Assembly: GCF_030812885.1 (NCBI RefSeq) | Contig: NZ_JAUSTO010000005.1 | Location: 112,162-176,161, forward strand | From: Moryella indoligenes | Lineage (GTDB): Bacteria; Bacillota; Clostridia; Lachnospirales; Lachnospiraceae | Length of the DNA stretch: 64,000 bases | Direction of reading: 5' to 3' | Shown here: piece after piece, positions 17,874-25,864 of the stretch | Layout of the letters: every line of letters starts with the position of its first letter | Position numbering within the stretch: position 1 is the stretch's first letter | The notes under the pieces: model-generated | What the model saw: only the letters and a program-made list of their open reading frames with translations | What the model was told of the DNA's origin: nothing | The model's database searches: none | Translations under genes and position numbers: made by a program

Positions 17874-17918
17874 TTCCAAAAAAAATCGGATAGCTTTTTA
17901 TCCGATTTCTTTTGGAAA
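17874..17918. terminator. Strong hairpin upstream of the relaxase gene
   Basis: TTCCAAAA...ATCGGATA and TATCCGAT...TTTTGGAA form a long inverted repeat (about 16 bp with small interior loops). It sits between oriT and the relaxase. It may terminate oriT-proximal transcription or be part of the oriT secondary structure. Confidence 0.5.
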
Positions 17919-18018
17919 GTACACAAGGGGTAGGAAATTTATTTCCGTAGGGGAGTGTAGCTCCCCTGTATCAGCGTTAGCTGATATGCCCTCTGCTAAG
18001 AGCCTTCGGAGAACGCAC

Positions 18019-18059
18019 ACACCCTTTAGGGTGTATAAGTGCGCCCTTGTAAACAAGGG
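18019..18059 (+). other. oriT: oriT of IncQ (RSF1010) type
   Basis: An inverted repeat ACACCC-TTTA-GGGTGT (18019-18034) is followed after one base by TAAGTGCGCCCT (18036-18047). This is the core of the RSF1010/R1162 origin of transfer, where the nick falls between TAAGTGCG and CCCT, i.e. expected between 18043 and 18044. A further hairpin CCCTTGT-AA-ACAAGGG spans 18044-18059. The MobA/L relaxase gene next to it belongs to the same MOBQ family as the RSF1010 relaxase. The nick position is by analogy, not measured. Confidence 0.8.
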
Positions 18060-18060
18060 A

Positions 18061-18381
18061 CTATTCCTCTGTTTCCATTACTCCCTCTTGTGTTTCTGTA
18101 ATTTTATTTTCGCTTTGTCCTCGTTCTTCTACTATTTTTAAGATTTTTTGATTGACTATTTCTTTTATATTCGGAAATGTGATTAGCTGATAAAATTCGT
18201 CTTTGGTAAAATCCCTACTCTCGTTAAAGATACTTTCAAAAACTGCTCCTTTTTCATATATCCTTTTATCTCTCTTTTTTCTTTCTTCCTGTTTCTGCTG
18301 ACTGATGAGCTTTTTTCTTTTGTTTTGTAACTGCTTAATCTCTTCTTCTGCCATTAAAATTTTTTCATCTATATTTTTCAT
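18061..18381 (-). CDS. DUF3847 family protein
   Basis: A 106-residue, highly charged protein. The N-terminal 40 residues (EKILMAEEEIKQLQNKRKKL) form a coiled coil. A central basic segment and a short globular part (TKDEFYQLITFPNIKEIV) follow. The sequence looks like the DUF3847 proteins encoded immediately before MobA/L relaxases in Firmicute mobilizable elements. A relaxosome accessory role next to oriT would fit but is unproven. Its stop lies two bases from the oriT hairpin. Confidence 0.75.
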   Translation of the reverse strand: MKNIDEKILMAEEEIKQLQNKRKKLISQQKQEERKKRDKRIYEKGAVFESIFNESRDFTKDEFYQLITFPNIKEIVNQKILKIVEERGQSENKITETQEGVMETEE

Positions 18382-18422
18382 TTTCTGTTTTCCTCTCTTT
18401 CAAATTTTGAGCATAAGAAAAG

Positions 18423-18448
18423 ACGATAGATGTTTTACTTTCTATCGC
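18423..18448. terminator. Hairpin between cargo and DUF3847 genes
   Basis: ACGATAGA and TCTATCG-like arms around TGTTTTACT form a short stem about 40 bases upstream of the DUF3847 gene. It may terminate the membrane-protein gene. No strong T run is seen. Confidence 0.4.
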
Positions 18449-18541
18449 CCTATATCTTTAATGTTCAGTTTTATTCAGCTCGACAAACTGGGATTTAGTT
18501 AAAATAATGTCTCGTTCCTTTATAATCTATATAGGATAATT

Positions 18542-19183
18542 TCACTCCAACCAAGTAAGAACTTCCCTGTGATATAGAATAAAGTAAAATACTAAGAAAC
18601 TTATGATGATAGAAAACAAGTACACATAGCGATTTTTCACTTTATTGAAAAACAATACTCCAAAAGCAATAGTTCCAATTCCATCCATTAGTAACTGAAA
18701 CAAAAAAGTATGTGTCATGTGAAATTTTATTGCTATAGCTACCGTCTCTGAAAATAATGCTCCTACCGGCAATGAATATAAAACAGAGTTATAAAATTCA
18801 TTTTTATTCCAATAATAAAGGATAAACGCTGCGATCGCACATGGTATGGATAAAATCGTAAACATTATAAATAAAGAAAAACGAAATCTATCCGAAAACA
18901 TTGGAATAAACATACCAAGAATAACCTGCAATCCATAAAAACTCAATGTCATTCCAAACATATATAAGAATGAGCTAATTCCTGCACACTTATTCGATGA
19001 ACTCTTTACCACTATTATAGTATTTGAAATCATCCAAAATCCTAATAGCGTTTGAATAGAAGACCAACTCCATAAAGTATCTAATGAACAGTAATCTAAC
19101 AATCGAGTAATACATCCCACCAATATTCCAATTAAAAATATTTTTATATATGATTTTCCATCATCTTTTAACTCCCTTATCAT
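18542..19183 (-). CDS. Predicted polytopic membrane protein, IME cargo
   Basis: A 213-residue protein with about six hydrophobic segments and short charged loops. I do not recognise the family. Base composition is as AT-rich as the rest of the element, so it is cargo rather than host. It lies between the recombinase and the mobilization genes and reads in the same direction. The ATG was taken as given, since the N-terminus MIRELKDDGKSYIK is a plausible cytoplasmic leader before the first membrane segment. Confidence 0.65.
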   Translation of the reverse strand: MIRELKDDGKSYIKIFLIGILVGCITRLLDYCSLDTLWSWSSIQTLLGFWMISNTIIVVKSSSNKCAGISSFLYMFGMTLSFYGLQVILGMFIPMFSDRFRFSLFIMFTILSIPCAIAAFILYYWNKNEFYNSVLYSLPVGALFSETVAIAIKFHMTHTFLFQLLMDGIGTIAFGVLFFNKVKNRYVYLFSIIISFLVFYFILYHREVLTWLE

Positions 19184-19212
19184 TACATTCTATCTCCATC
19201 ATAAATTCAAAT

Positions 19213-20907
19213 TTATCCAACTATATTATACCATTTTAAAGCCATTTTTTCTATATTGGCTTTTTGTGGTACTTGACAGTTGCCTATAAAGTTAAAATAC
19301 ACATCAACTTGCTGTTTTCTATCTTTCCCTTTTCTTCCCCCTGTCGCTTCATGAACTACAACTTTTTCTATATACTCATTTATCATTGGTACTGTCAGTT
19401 CTTCAATATCGGTATATTTCTCTATCATTTTTAGGAATTTATCGGTGTCAACTTTTCTCTGATGATAGCTTTCTATTTCCTCTTCAAAATACTGTATTTG
19501 CTTTTCTAAGTCTTGTTGCTCTGTATCATAGGTATTAAATAATCTGTCAAAATGTTTTACGGGAATTTTTCCAAGTGCGTGGTCTTCATATAGTTTTGTA
19601 ATAAGGGTGGTTAGTTCTGCATTTCTTGATGACAACTTTTCTAATTTTTCTTTATCTCCTTGATACTTTTCTTCTCTTTTTTCATCAGATAACTTATTCA
19701 TCACTTTTAGAAATTCTTGCTTTTCTTCTTTTGCGAAATCGGTTATTTCTTTGATTGATTTTAAGAGAATTTCATTCACTGTTTTTACTTTGATGTAGTG
19801 CATACTGCAAGTGCCTTTTCTGTGTCTGTAATGTTGACATACAAAAGAGTAATCACTATCGTATTTCTTTTCTTTATGTTCTGCCGGCTCTCTGTAGCTT
19901 AATTTACCTCCACAATCTGAACAGATTAAAAGCCCTGTAAATGGGTGTGAGGTTGTCCCGTACTTCGGACTTCTTCTTACTGTTTTTCTTAGCCTTTGGG
20001 CGTTATTCCATGTTTCTTCATCAATGATGGCTTCATGGGTATTTTTGAAGATAATGAGTTCATCTTCTTTCGCCTTTCTGCGTTTCTTAGTTTTGTAATC
20101 AACGCATATTGTTTTACCAAGAACAGTATGACCCATATATTCTCTTTTTTCTAAGATATAGCCTATTGTGGTCGGTGTCCAAAAATACGGGTCTTCTATT
20201 CCTCTTTTCTTAGAACTATGGTTATTTTCAGGATAATGTATTTCTGCATAGGCTGATGGAATAAGGACTTTATCTTTGGTTAGTATATCTGCTATCTGTG
20301 TTACTCCATATCCCTCTATAACAAGATGGTAAATGCGTTTTACGACCTTTGCACTCTCTTTATCGACAAGTAACTGCTGTTTGTTCTTAGGGTTTCTATA
20401 ATAGCCGTATGGAACGCTTGGAGATACTCTTTTACCTTCTTCCATTCTTGCTCTGAAGATAGACTGTATTTTTCTTGAGGTATCTCTTGCATACCATTCA
20501 TTCATAATATTTAGAAATGGGGTAAAGTCGCTTTCTGCTTGTTTTTCGCTATCTATTCCGTTATTGATGGCAATAAATCTTACACCCTTTTCTTTGAAAA
20601 GTATTTCGGTATAAAAACCTACTTTGAGATAATCTCTACCAAACCTACTCATATCTTTTACTATCACAGTAGATACTTTGTTTTCTTCTACTGCTTTTAT
20701 CATCTTTTGAAATCCCTCTCTATCAAAGGTTGTTCCGCTTACTCCATCATCAGTATAGTGATAAATATTTATAAAGCCGTTTTTTTTGGCATAGCTTTCA
20801 AGTAGCTGCTTTTGATTGGTGATGGAATTACTTTCTCCTTGCATTTCATCATCACGACTTAAACGCTCATAAAGGGCTGTTTGTCCTGTTCTTTTCGTAT
20901 TTGACAT
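19213..20907 (-). CDS. Large serine recombinase of the IME
   Basis: A 564-residue site-specific recombinase that would integrate and excise the element. The resolvase domain starts TALYERLSRDD with the nucleophilic Ser17, then SNSITNQK, DDGVSGTTFDREGF and VKDMSRFGRDYLKVG. A recombinase domain follows (GYYRNP, YHLVIEGYGVTQIADIL), then a zinc-ribbon-like Cys cluster (CSDCGGKLSYR; CQHYRHRKGTC) and a long coiled-coil C-terminal part. AGGAGG precedes the chosen ATG (MSNTKRTGQ), which is only about 50 bases from the junction with virD4, as usual for these elements. It resembles the Tn4451/TndX-type transposon integrases. Confidence 0.9.
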   Translation of the reverse strand: MSNTKRTGQTALYERLSRDDEMQGESNSITNQKQLLESYAKKNGFINIYHYTDDGVSGTTFDREGFQKMIKAVEENKVSTVIVKDMSRFGRDYLKVGFYTEILFKEKGVRFIAINNGIDSEKQAESDFTPFLNIMNEWYARDTSRKIQSIFRARMEEGKRVSPSVPYGYYRNPKNKQQLLVDKESAKVVKRIYHLVIEGYGVTQIADILTKDKVLIPSAYAEIHYPENNHSSKKRGIEDPYFWTPTTIGYILEKREYMGHTVLGKTICVDYKTKKRRKAKEDELIIFKNTHEAIIDEETWNNAQRLRKTVRRSPKYGTTSHPFTGLLICSDCGGKLSYREPAEHKEKKYDSDYSFVCQHYRHRKGTCSMHYIKVKTVNEILLKSIKEITDFAKEEKQEFLKVMNKLSDEKREEKYQGDKEKLEKLSSRNAELTTLITKLYEDHALGKIPVKHFDRLFNTYDTEQQDLEKQIQYFEEEIESYHQRKVDTDKFLKMIEKYTDIEELTVPMINEYIEKVVVHEATGGRKGKDRKQQVDVYFNFIGNCQVPQKANIEKMALKWYNIVG

Positions 20908-20948
20908 GAGAATTACCTCCTTTCCAAGTCTTATTATTTTCTCTGTCC

Positions 20949-21509
20949 CTATGAGGTTAATCCTTTCGGATCCGTCACCACAAAAGAGACAGGATATTTT
21001 TTTGAGCAGCACTGAAGAAGGTTCGGTTTCAGGACGAACCTTGTTTTACCTGATCCCGAGCCACCGACGACAAGAATATTCTTGTTTCTCGAGTACTTCG
21101 GGACCGGAGGGCGGCTGCTCATCGTGAGCCGCTCTGACTGAGACAGAATCACGTTGTTTTCAAAATCCGGATCCTCGAATGGCTCGATGTCGGCATGAGT
21201 TCCCCAGCGGGCACTGCCATATTCTTCGTTCTGCCGGAACTTCTTCGCATTCTTGCCTTTCATAAAAACTGCCAGCCGCAGTGCCGCTCCACAGACAATA
21301 CCAACGATCAGATCTGACGGATAGAGGCTGGGAAGCAGATTTTGAAATGCCGTATGCAGTGTTCCGCTCTGAAAAACATCCTGTAGTTTCTCCGATGCAT
21401 TGATACCCTCTGCCAGTCTCCATGCCTCGCCAAGGTTTGTGCAGAGCAGGCCAACGATAATGTAAGGAAGGCAGAGAATCAGCGTTTTCTTCCACTTGCT
21501 GCCATTCAA
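20949..21509 (-). pseudogene. VirD4/TraG coupling protein, truncated by IME insertion
   Basis: The N-terminal 183 residues of a type IV coupling protein, the ATPase that brings the relaxosome to the mating pore. Two membrane segments (about 8-28 and 62-82) precede the TraG block YGSARWGTHADI and Walker A VVGGSGSGKTRF. The frame is cut in the Walker B region, VVTDPKG, after which three foreign codons and a stop follow. Full-length homologues have several hundred more residues. The start seems to be TTG with GGGAGG upstream. The C-terminal part is not found elsewhere in the window, so the ICE cannot be self-transmissible from this copy. Confidence 0.88.
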
Positions 21510-21569
21510 TCAAAATCCTCCCTTCCTGTAATGCCGGATGTTCACCTGGCAGAGGTGCTTCAGAAAAAT

Positions 21570-22094
21570 TCATCGCACTTCCTCCTTCCTCTTCTCGACC
21601 TCTTTTCTCGGAGCTGACAGGACCATTGATTTCAACTTCTTCAGAGCCGCAAGAAGGCTCGGCTTTTCTCTGCCGATCTCATTCTTCCGCTTCATGCACT
21701 TCGCGGAATACTCATTCATAACTTTTTCAATCGTGTCAGCATCTCTTGCCTTGAAGAAAACCGTGTATTTCGGCGGGTCCAGATATTTGCTCTTTACAAC
21801 GGCAAAGTCCATGCCGTAGCGCCTTGCGATTGGCTTGAAATCGCCGATGCCAAGCTCCGCGATGTCGATGTTTTTTGCTCCCTCGTCTTTTTTCAGGAGC
21901 TCCTTGACGGACATCTCTTTGCCCGGTCCATTCAGCGTCTCCACTACTTTCCCCGGCGCTGTTTTCATAAGTTCAATCAGTTTCAGCAGGGCCTTCTCGT
22001 CCATCTGCACGGCCCTCCGGATAAAATACTGACCTGCCTGTTTCAACGGTCTTGCCGCAATTTCAACTGTTTCTCTTGCAACCTCTTCATTCAT
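21570..22094 (-). CDS. pcfB: PcfB family protein (DUF3801)
   Basis: A 174-residue protein resembling PcfB, encoded just before VirD4 coupling proteins in conjugative elements of Firmicutes. PcfB binds DNA or assists relaxosome docking in the pCF10 system. Features are the N-terminal helical part (VARETVEIAARPLKQAGQY), the middle LNGPGKEMSVKELLKKD, the FKPIARRYGMDFAVVK block, and a very basic C-terminus. AAGGAGG precedes the ATG. Its stop overlaps the start of another frame by ATGA, and virD4 starts about 60 bases on. The start codon lies inside the end of a 38-codon reading frame, suggesting coupled translation. Confidence 0.8.
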   Translation of the reverse strand: MNEEVARETVEIAARPLKQAGQYFIRRAVQMDEKALLKLIELMKTAPGKVVETLNGPGKEMSVKELLKKDEGAKNIDIAELGIGDFKPIARRYGMDFAVVKSKYLDPPKYTVFFKARDADTIEKVMNEYSAKCMKRKNEIGREKPSLLAALKKLKSMVLSAPRKEVEKRKEEVR

Positions 22095-22203
22095 CAATGC
22101 GATCACCTCCTTCCCGGCAGCTTCCTTTGCTTCTCTTCAAAGTCTCCATATCCGATGACCCACTGGTGCCACTTTCAGGAATCAGCGGCAGCCGCTTACA
22201 CAT
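22087..22203 (-). CDS. Possible 38-residue peptide between DUF7768-like gene and pcfB
   Basis: The frame starts with an ATG inside the last codons of the upstream gene (TATGTGTAA) and stops across the pcfB start (GATGAATGA). It therefore fills the gap exactly and is overlapped at both ends, as is common in this operon. The peptide (MCKRLPLIPESGTSG...) has no recognisable domain. It may be a real small conjugation gene or chance. Confidence 0.35.
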   Translation of the reverse strand: MCKRLPLIPESGTSGSSDMETLKRSKGSCREGGDRIDE

Positions 22204-22528
22204 AGCCGATCACGCCATTTAGCGTTGTGACGATGACCTTTGCCTTTCTTGCGATGGCGATGTCGTCTCTTACTTCCTCATTCCGCGCATCCCCGCAGAT
22301 CACAAGAAAACGCGAGCGCCGAAGCATATCCTCCGACATCTCGCGCTTTCTCTTGTGTGCATCCTCCACATCCGCCGGAAAAATCCCGTCAAAAACCAGA
22401 ATCGGACACAGGGGAAGATATCCTTCCTTGACCAGCGCGGTGCAGTATTTCACCGCATCATCCTTCGCAACCACCGGATTATCATTCCACGCTGCTGTGA
22501 CATAAGCTCTAGGTATGGTTCTGCTCAC
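22196..22528 (-). CDS. DUF4406/DUF7768-like small protein
   Basis: A 110-residue cytoplasmic protein. The sequence AYVTAAWND at the N-terminus, the middle YLPLCPILVFDGIFP, the stretch MSEDMLRRSRFLVICGD and a C-terminal VIVTTLNGV resemble a nucleoside 2-deoxyribosyltransferase-like fold (DUF4406/DUF7768 type) often found in phages and ICEs. No catalytic assignment is possible. It overlaps or abuts its neighbours and reads leftward in the ICE operon. Confidence 0.65.
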   Translation of the reverse strand: MSRTIPRAYVTAAWNDNPVVAKDDAVKYCTALVKEGYLPLCPILVFDGIFPADVEDAHKRKREMSEDMLRRSRFLVICGDARNEEVRDDIAIARKAKVIVTTLNGVIGYV

Positions 22529-22539
22529 TTTTTCGCCTC

Positions 22540-22950
22540 CTACTCGATCCGCAGTGCATCGAACACTTCATCCCCGTTCCGGAATTCCTCCATTTTTCCA
22601 GCCAGGATCAAGAACAGCCGTCCAAGATCCCGGTCAGAAAGCGGGAACATGCGCTGCCCTTCCATTTTCATAACCAAAAAGCTGCCCACAAGAAAGATAT
22701 TTCCGTCCATCCGGAATGTCTTTTCCACATTGTAGACGACAGCAAAATTCTCCTCGCCAACCAGCATTGTCGCCGAGCAACCCTGCATGGATTCCATAAT
22801 GCTCCCGGCTTCCTTCATGGAAACCTTACGATACCGGCCATTCGTTCCAATAATAACGGCATGGCGGCTCAGTCTGTCCAGATCTTCTCTGGTAGAAACC
22901 ATGCCATCCTTCAGTGGATCCAAATTGGTTTCAAAGTGTATGTCCTTCAT
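22540..22950 (-). CDS. Conserved ICE protein of unknown function
   Basis: A 136-residue protein that I do not recognise. It contains a central beta-rich part (ATMLVGEENFAVVYNVEKTF, then FRMDGNIFLVGSFLVMK) and a C-terminal helical part (DRDLGRLFLILAGKMEEF). AAGGAGG stands nine bases before the ATG of MKDIHFET, which lies inside the end of the repA gene (20-base overlap), so it is probably translationally coupled. Confidence 0.6.
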   Translation of the reverse strand: MKDIHFETNLDPLKDGMVSTREDLDRLSRHAVIIGTNGRYRKVSMKEAGSIMESMQGCSATMLVGEENFAVVYNVEKTFRMDGNIFLVGSFLVMKMEGQRMFPLSDRDLGRLFLILAGKMEEFRNGDEVFDALRIE

Positions 22951-23839
22951 CTTGTATTGCCTCCTTTTTATCCTCTGGGTAGGCGAAATCGTGCCTGACC
23001 GCCTGTCTGTAATAGCTGTCAATGGTGCAGGGCGCATTATAGAGAGCGGCAATGATATACTGGCGGATATTTCGGATGTCTGTCGTTGTCTTTTGCAGCT
23101 GCTCCATGACATATTCGATATGGTCAAAACGAAGCTTCATAAAACGACTCTTCACAACGCCTGCCGGGAAATTTTCTCCCTGCACTCGGATGGTCTTTTT
23201 CCCGCTGCAGACCACGTCGAGGATCAGCTCCTCGATCCCGTCCAATGTCTCCCGGTCATAGGGATAGCGCTCTTTCAGATCTTCAATAGCCAGCTTTTCC
23301 CGAAAGTACTCCCGATACTGCTCTCTCGCATCGTCATCGCATCCCATCCCTGATAAGATTCGATTCGTCTCATTCATATCTGTATAGTTCTTCTCAGTAT
23401 TATTTGCCTTTGATATTCGAAGTCCCTGAACTTTGGTTTTGGAAGTTTCGGAACTATGATTATCAAAGTCCTTGTGCTTTGATTTTCGAAGCGGCGGAAG
23501 AAAGTTCTTCACATAGATCCGGGACGGGCGGCCCTGTCCCTGTCTGACGCGTTCAATAAGTCCGTATTTTTCCAGTTCTCCGAGAAGTTTTACCGCCTTT
23601 TGCACCGCGCATCCGACATCCCCCATGATGCTGTTCAGCGTGTAATAGATATAAATTCTGCCTGTCGCGTCCACCCATCGGTTCTTTCTCGACAAAGATA
23701 CGCGATCCAGGCAGAGTCCATAGAGGATCTTGGCGTCCCCGGAGAGTCCGTCAAATGTTTTCTCCGTCATAAGTGCCTTCGGGATCCGATAAAATGAGAA
23801 CTGTTCCGACTGCTCCTCATAAAAGTAGTCGTACGGCAA
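22931..23839 (-). CDS. Replication initiator, RepA_N family with DUF6017-like C-terminus
   Basis: A 302-residue DNA-binding protein. The N-terminus (FYRIPKALMTEKTFDGLSGDA, then KILYGLCLDRVSLSRKNRW) is the diagnostic winged-helix RepA_N block found in plasmid and ICE initiators of Firmicutes. A polar linker (about 115-170) leads to a C-terminal helical domain (YREYFREKLAIEDLKERY..., IEELILDVVCSGKKTIRV) of the DUF6017 type. It suggests autonomous replication of the excised ICE. The start is TTG, four bases after the stop of the Cys/His-rich peptide, with GGAAGGAG upstream. Confidence 0.85.
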   Translation of the reverse strand: MPYDYFYEEQSEQFSFYRIPKALMTEKTFDGLSGDAKILYGLCLDRVSLSRKNRWVDATGRIYIYYTLNSIMGDVGCAVQKAVKLLGELEKYGLIERVRQGQGRPSRIYVKNFLPPLRKSKHKDFDNHSSETSKTKVQGLRISKANNTEKNYTDMNETNRILSGMGCDDDAREQYREYFREKLAIEDLKERYPYDRETLDGIEELILDVVCSGKKTIRVQGENFPAGVVKSRFMKLRFDHIEYVMEQLQKTTTDIRNIRQYIIAALYNAPCTIDSYYRQAVRHDFAYPEDKKEAIQDEGHTL

Positions 23840-23843
23840 AGCT

Positions 23844-24023
23844 TTACTGCTCCTTCCTGTTTTTTCGATGTTCCTCCAGAATCTTCTTCATACAGGGAAA
23901 GCAGAAGGGATGTCCATGTCCGTAACAGCAGGGATGACCGCAGTTGACCGGATAAGGTTCCGGCTGCGGATATTTCTTCGGCGGAGTTTTCTGCAGGGTT
24001 TCAATTGCAATCGCCTCATTCAT
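23844..24023 (-). CDS. Cys/His-rich 59-residue peptide, possible zinc binding
   Basis: A short reading frame that overlaps the upstream HTH-DUF5688 gene by ATGA and ends four bases before repA. The middle of the protein carries NCGHPCCYGHGHPFCFPC, with five Cys and three His in 18 residues, flanked by proline-rich and basic segments. This spacing suggests a small zinc-binding module. Family not recognised. The tight coupling and residue bias make it a credible gene. Confidence 0.65.
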   Translation of the reverse strand: MNEAIAIETLQKTPPKKYPQPEPYPVNCGHPCCYGHGHPFCFPCMKKILEEHRKNRKEQ

Positions 24024-25294
24024 ATCGCCTCTCCTCCCCTCATACGGCTGACTTTGACTGCCGTATCTCTTGCTGGCTGCTTTACTGCAGCTTCAGATTT
24101 TTTGTCCTGCAGCTTTGTCAGCACGGATTCTCTTCCATCTTCGGCAGTATGCTCCGGATTTTCTCTCTTCCGCGCCTCGAAGCGCTCGGCAAGTTCAATC
24201 GCATGCGCTTTGGTGTCATACCGGTAAGCATGATCGGAAAGACGTTCCTCCGGCATCACTTCACTCTTGTTGACGCTGGAAATGATATCCTGCAGTTCCT
24301 GTGCCTTGATTCCGCCATCATCCCTCATCAGCAGGACTTCATGAATACTGGAGGGAAGAATAAAGAAATCGCCTCCAAGCTTTTCTGCTGCATCGTCCAG
24401 AAATCCGGGATACGCCAAGACGCCGGCGCCATAATTCATCCCCTGCACAGTGGCCACATACAATGTGTCCTCTGCTCCCGATTCCATTGGCATCCCCAGC
24501 ACTTCGGAGATCGGTTTAATTACAGGCTGAAAAAGCTTAGGCGCACTCTCACCGGCATCCGCTCTTAACTGTTCCGGGGAGACACCATAATGTTCAAGCA
24601 TCTTATCGGTCAACAGTACGGTATTTCTGCCCAGCTCGTTCTCTCCGAGGAAGATACGATAGACTACAGAGAGATCCTCCATCTCCGTATGGGGAGCCTT
24701 CTCCAGGGTATCCTTGTTTCCGCCTGTCGGAACGATCTCCATGATGAGTCTGTCCTTAATCTGTTCGTAATCATCAAGGGCAGAGAGATCAATCTTCTGC
24801 GCCATGCCGATTCTGTCGGCAATTTGATCCGCTGCGCGGGAAACGATATCGTTAAAATCCCCTCCGTTCCTGACTTCTTCCTGCATGTCCGACAGGTTTA
24901 CATTCACCTGAATACCGGAAGCTCTCTCGTGAATCGATACTTCCGTATGCTCTTCTTCCTGATGACTCACATCGTGTACAGCCATGGAAATGTTGTTGAT
25001 ACCCCGCTCATCCAGACGATCAATCAGTTCATCTGTCACACGGTTCGCAAACTGTTCCATATCCTCTGTCATTATTCCGCTGTTCTCCTTTCCATTGATT
25101 CCTTCCAGGAGCTCCTCCGGGGATTTTCCATAGAGGCTAACAAATCCTGGAATTTCCTTTGCAAGCACTTCCCGCTTTCCCGCTTCAATCGCGCTCAGCG
25201 TAGTTCTTGACATGTTCATCCGCATGGCGGCGATATCCTGCTTCATGCCCGCCGCCAGCCTCCATTCCTTCAGCCTTTCTCCAATAGAACGCAT
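24020..25294 (-). CDS. XRE-type HTH protein fused to DUF5688
   Basis: A 424-residue protein. Residues 1-60 form a Cro/CI-type helix-turn-helix (IGERLKEWRLAAGMKQDIAA, then MSRTTLSAIEAGKR). After an acidic linker, the region from about 130 to 370 matches the DUF5688 proteins of Clostridial ICEs (YRIFLGENELGRNTVLLTDKM, then DFFILPSSIHEVLLM). A charged tail follows. The fusion suggests a regulator that senses something through the DUF5688 part, but that part has no known function. AAGGAGG precedes the chosen ATG (MRSIGERL), the start of the HTH. The leader contains a terminator-like hairpin and an inverted repeat. Confidence 0.8.
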   Translation of the reverse strand: MRSIGERLKEWRLAAGMKQDIAAMRMNMSRTTLSAIEAGKREVLAKEIPGFVSLYGKSPEELLEGINGKENSGIMTEDMEQFANRVTDELIDRLDERGINNISMAVHDVSHQEEEHTEVSIHERASGIQVNVNLSDMQEEVRNGGDFNDIVSRAADQIADRIGMAQKIDLSALDDYEQIKDRLIMEIVPTGGNKDTLEKAPHTEMEDLSVVYRIFLGENELGRNTVLLTDKMLEHYGVSPEQLRADAGESAPKLFQPVIKPISEVLGMPMESGAEDTLYVATVQGMNYGAGVLAYPGFLDDAAEKLGGDFFILPSSIHEVLLMRDDGGIKAQELQDIISSVNKSEVMPEERLSDHAYRYDTKAHAIELAERFEARKRENPEHTAEDGRESVLTKLQDKKSEAAVKQPARDTAVKVSRMRGGEAI

Positions 25295-25326
25295 GAATCT
25301 GCCTCCTTTCCAGAAATCCGGGCATG

Positions 25327-25366
25327 AAAAAAGCGCCAGCCCGCAGATCACTCCGCAGGTTGACGC
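25327..25366 (-). terminator. Leader attenuator upstream of the HTH-DUF5688 gene
   Basis: Read leftward, AGCGTCAACCTGC and GCGGGCTGGCGCT form a stem with two G-U pairs and one mismatch, followed by T6, some 35 bases before the start codon. It looks like an intrinsic terminator within the leader. Upstream lie the repeat TAAATGG...CCATTTA and a TTGAGG-17-TAGTAT promoter-like pair. Confidence 0.6.
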
Positions 25367-25549
25367 TCACGTCTATCGTTCCCTATTCTTTTGCAAAAGA
25401 AAAATAAATGGCCGCCGGCATTCGCCGTTTCCATTTATCTATCCTAATACTATCACCGGTTTAGAACCGCCTCAATAGACAGCAGATAGACATTTTCTCA
25501 ACATTCTTGAACATTTCTCACCTCCCGCCTTTATCCATCAGAATCTTGC

Positions 25550-25864
25550 TCAGATCCGGCTTAATAATGCCTGTAATCCCAAAATCAGACGGCGCCCAAC
25601 GTAATAAAGTGCCCTCGGAATAACCGCAACAAGGACTGCAAAAATAAATCCCTCCAGAAATACTGCATTGGTCACATCCCCGCAGAGTCGACTTATGACG
25701 ACAATGAACAGGAAAATCGTGCCAAACAGGCCTGCAATATTGCACACGATAGCTCCTACAAACTCCAGAGACAGACCGAGAAGGCCAAGCAGCGCCCGAA
25801 CTGGAAGCAGGACGATTTTCAGCATCAGTAGCAGCACAAACCCCAAAACGCAGAGCACCTTCAT
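25550..25864 (-). CDS. Small ICE membrane protein
   Basis: A 104-residue, strongly hydrophobic protein with about three membrane segments (starting MKVLCVLGFVLLLMLK) and a positively charged C-terminal part. AGGAGG stands eight bases from the ATG. Such proteins often follow parB in Clostridial ICEs. Function unknown. Confidence 0.65.
   Translation of the reverse strand: MKVLCVLGFVLLLMLKIVLLPVRALLGLLGLSLEFVGAIVCNIAGLFGTIFLFIVVISRLCGDVTNAVFLEGFIFAVLVAVIPRALYYVGRRLILGLQALLSRI

Larger units (their letters stand above)
16120..20960. mobile_element. Integrative mobilizable element (IME), left end missing
   Basis: This AT-rich block is sharply different from its GC-richer surroundings. It encodes a MobA/L relaxase, an IncQ-like oriT, a DUF3847 protein, a membrane cargo protein and a large serine recombinase, the usual parts list of an IME that borrows the mating pore of a conjugative element. 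The right end lies at about 20,955-20,963, inside the DPKG codons of virD4. The left end is not seen: the element stops abruptly within a small gene at about 16,120. Two copies in one genome could explain the join as an assembly artefact. Confidence 0.8.

Noticed and set aside
21160..21573. A 137-codon leftward frame starting at the pcfB stop (ATGA) and overlapping virD4.
   Set aside because: It runs for about 350 bases out of frame through recognisable TraG sequence; at most its first 20 codons could be a coupling peptide.
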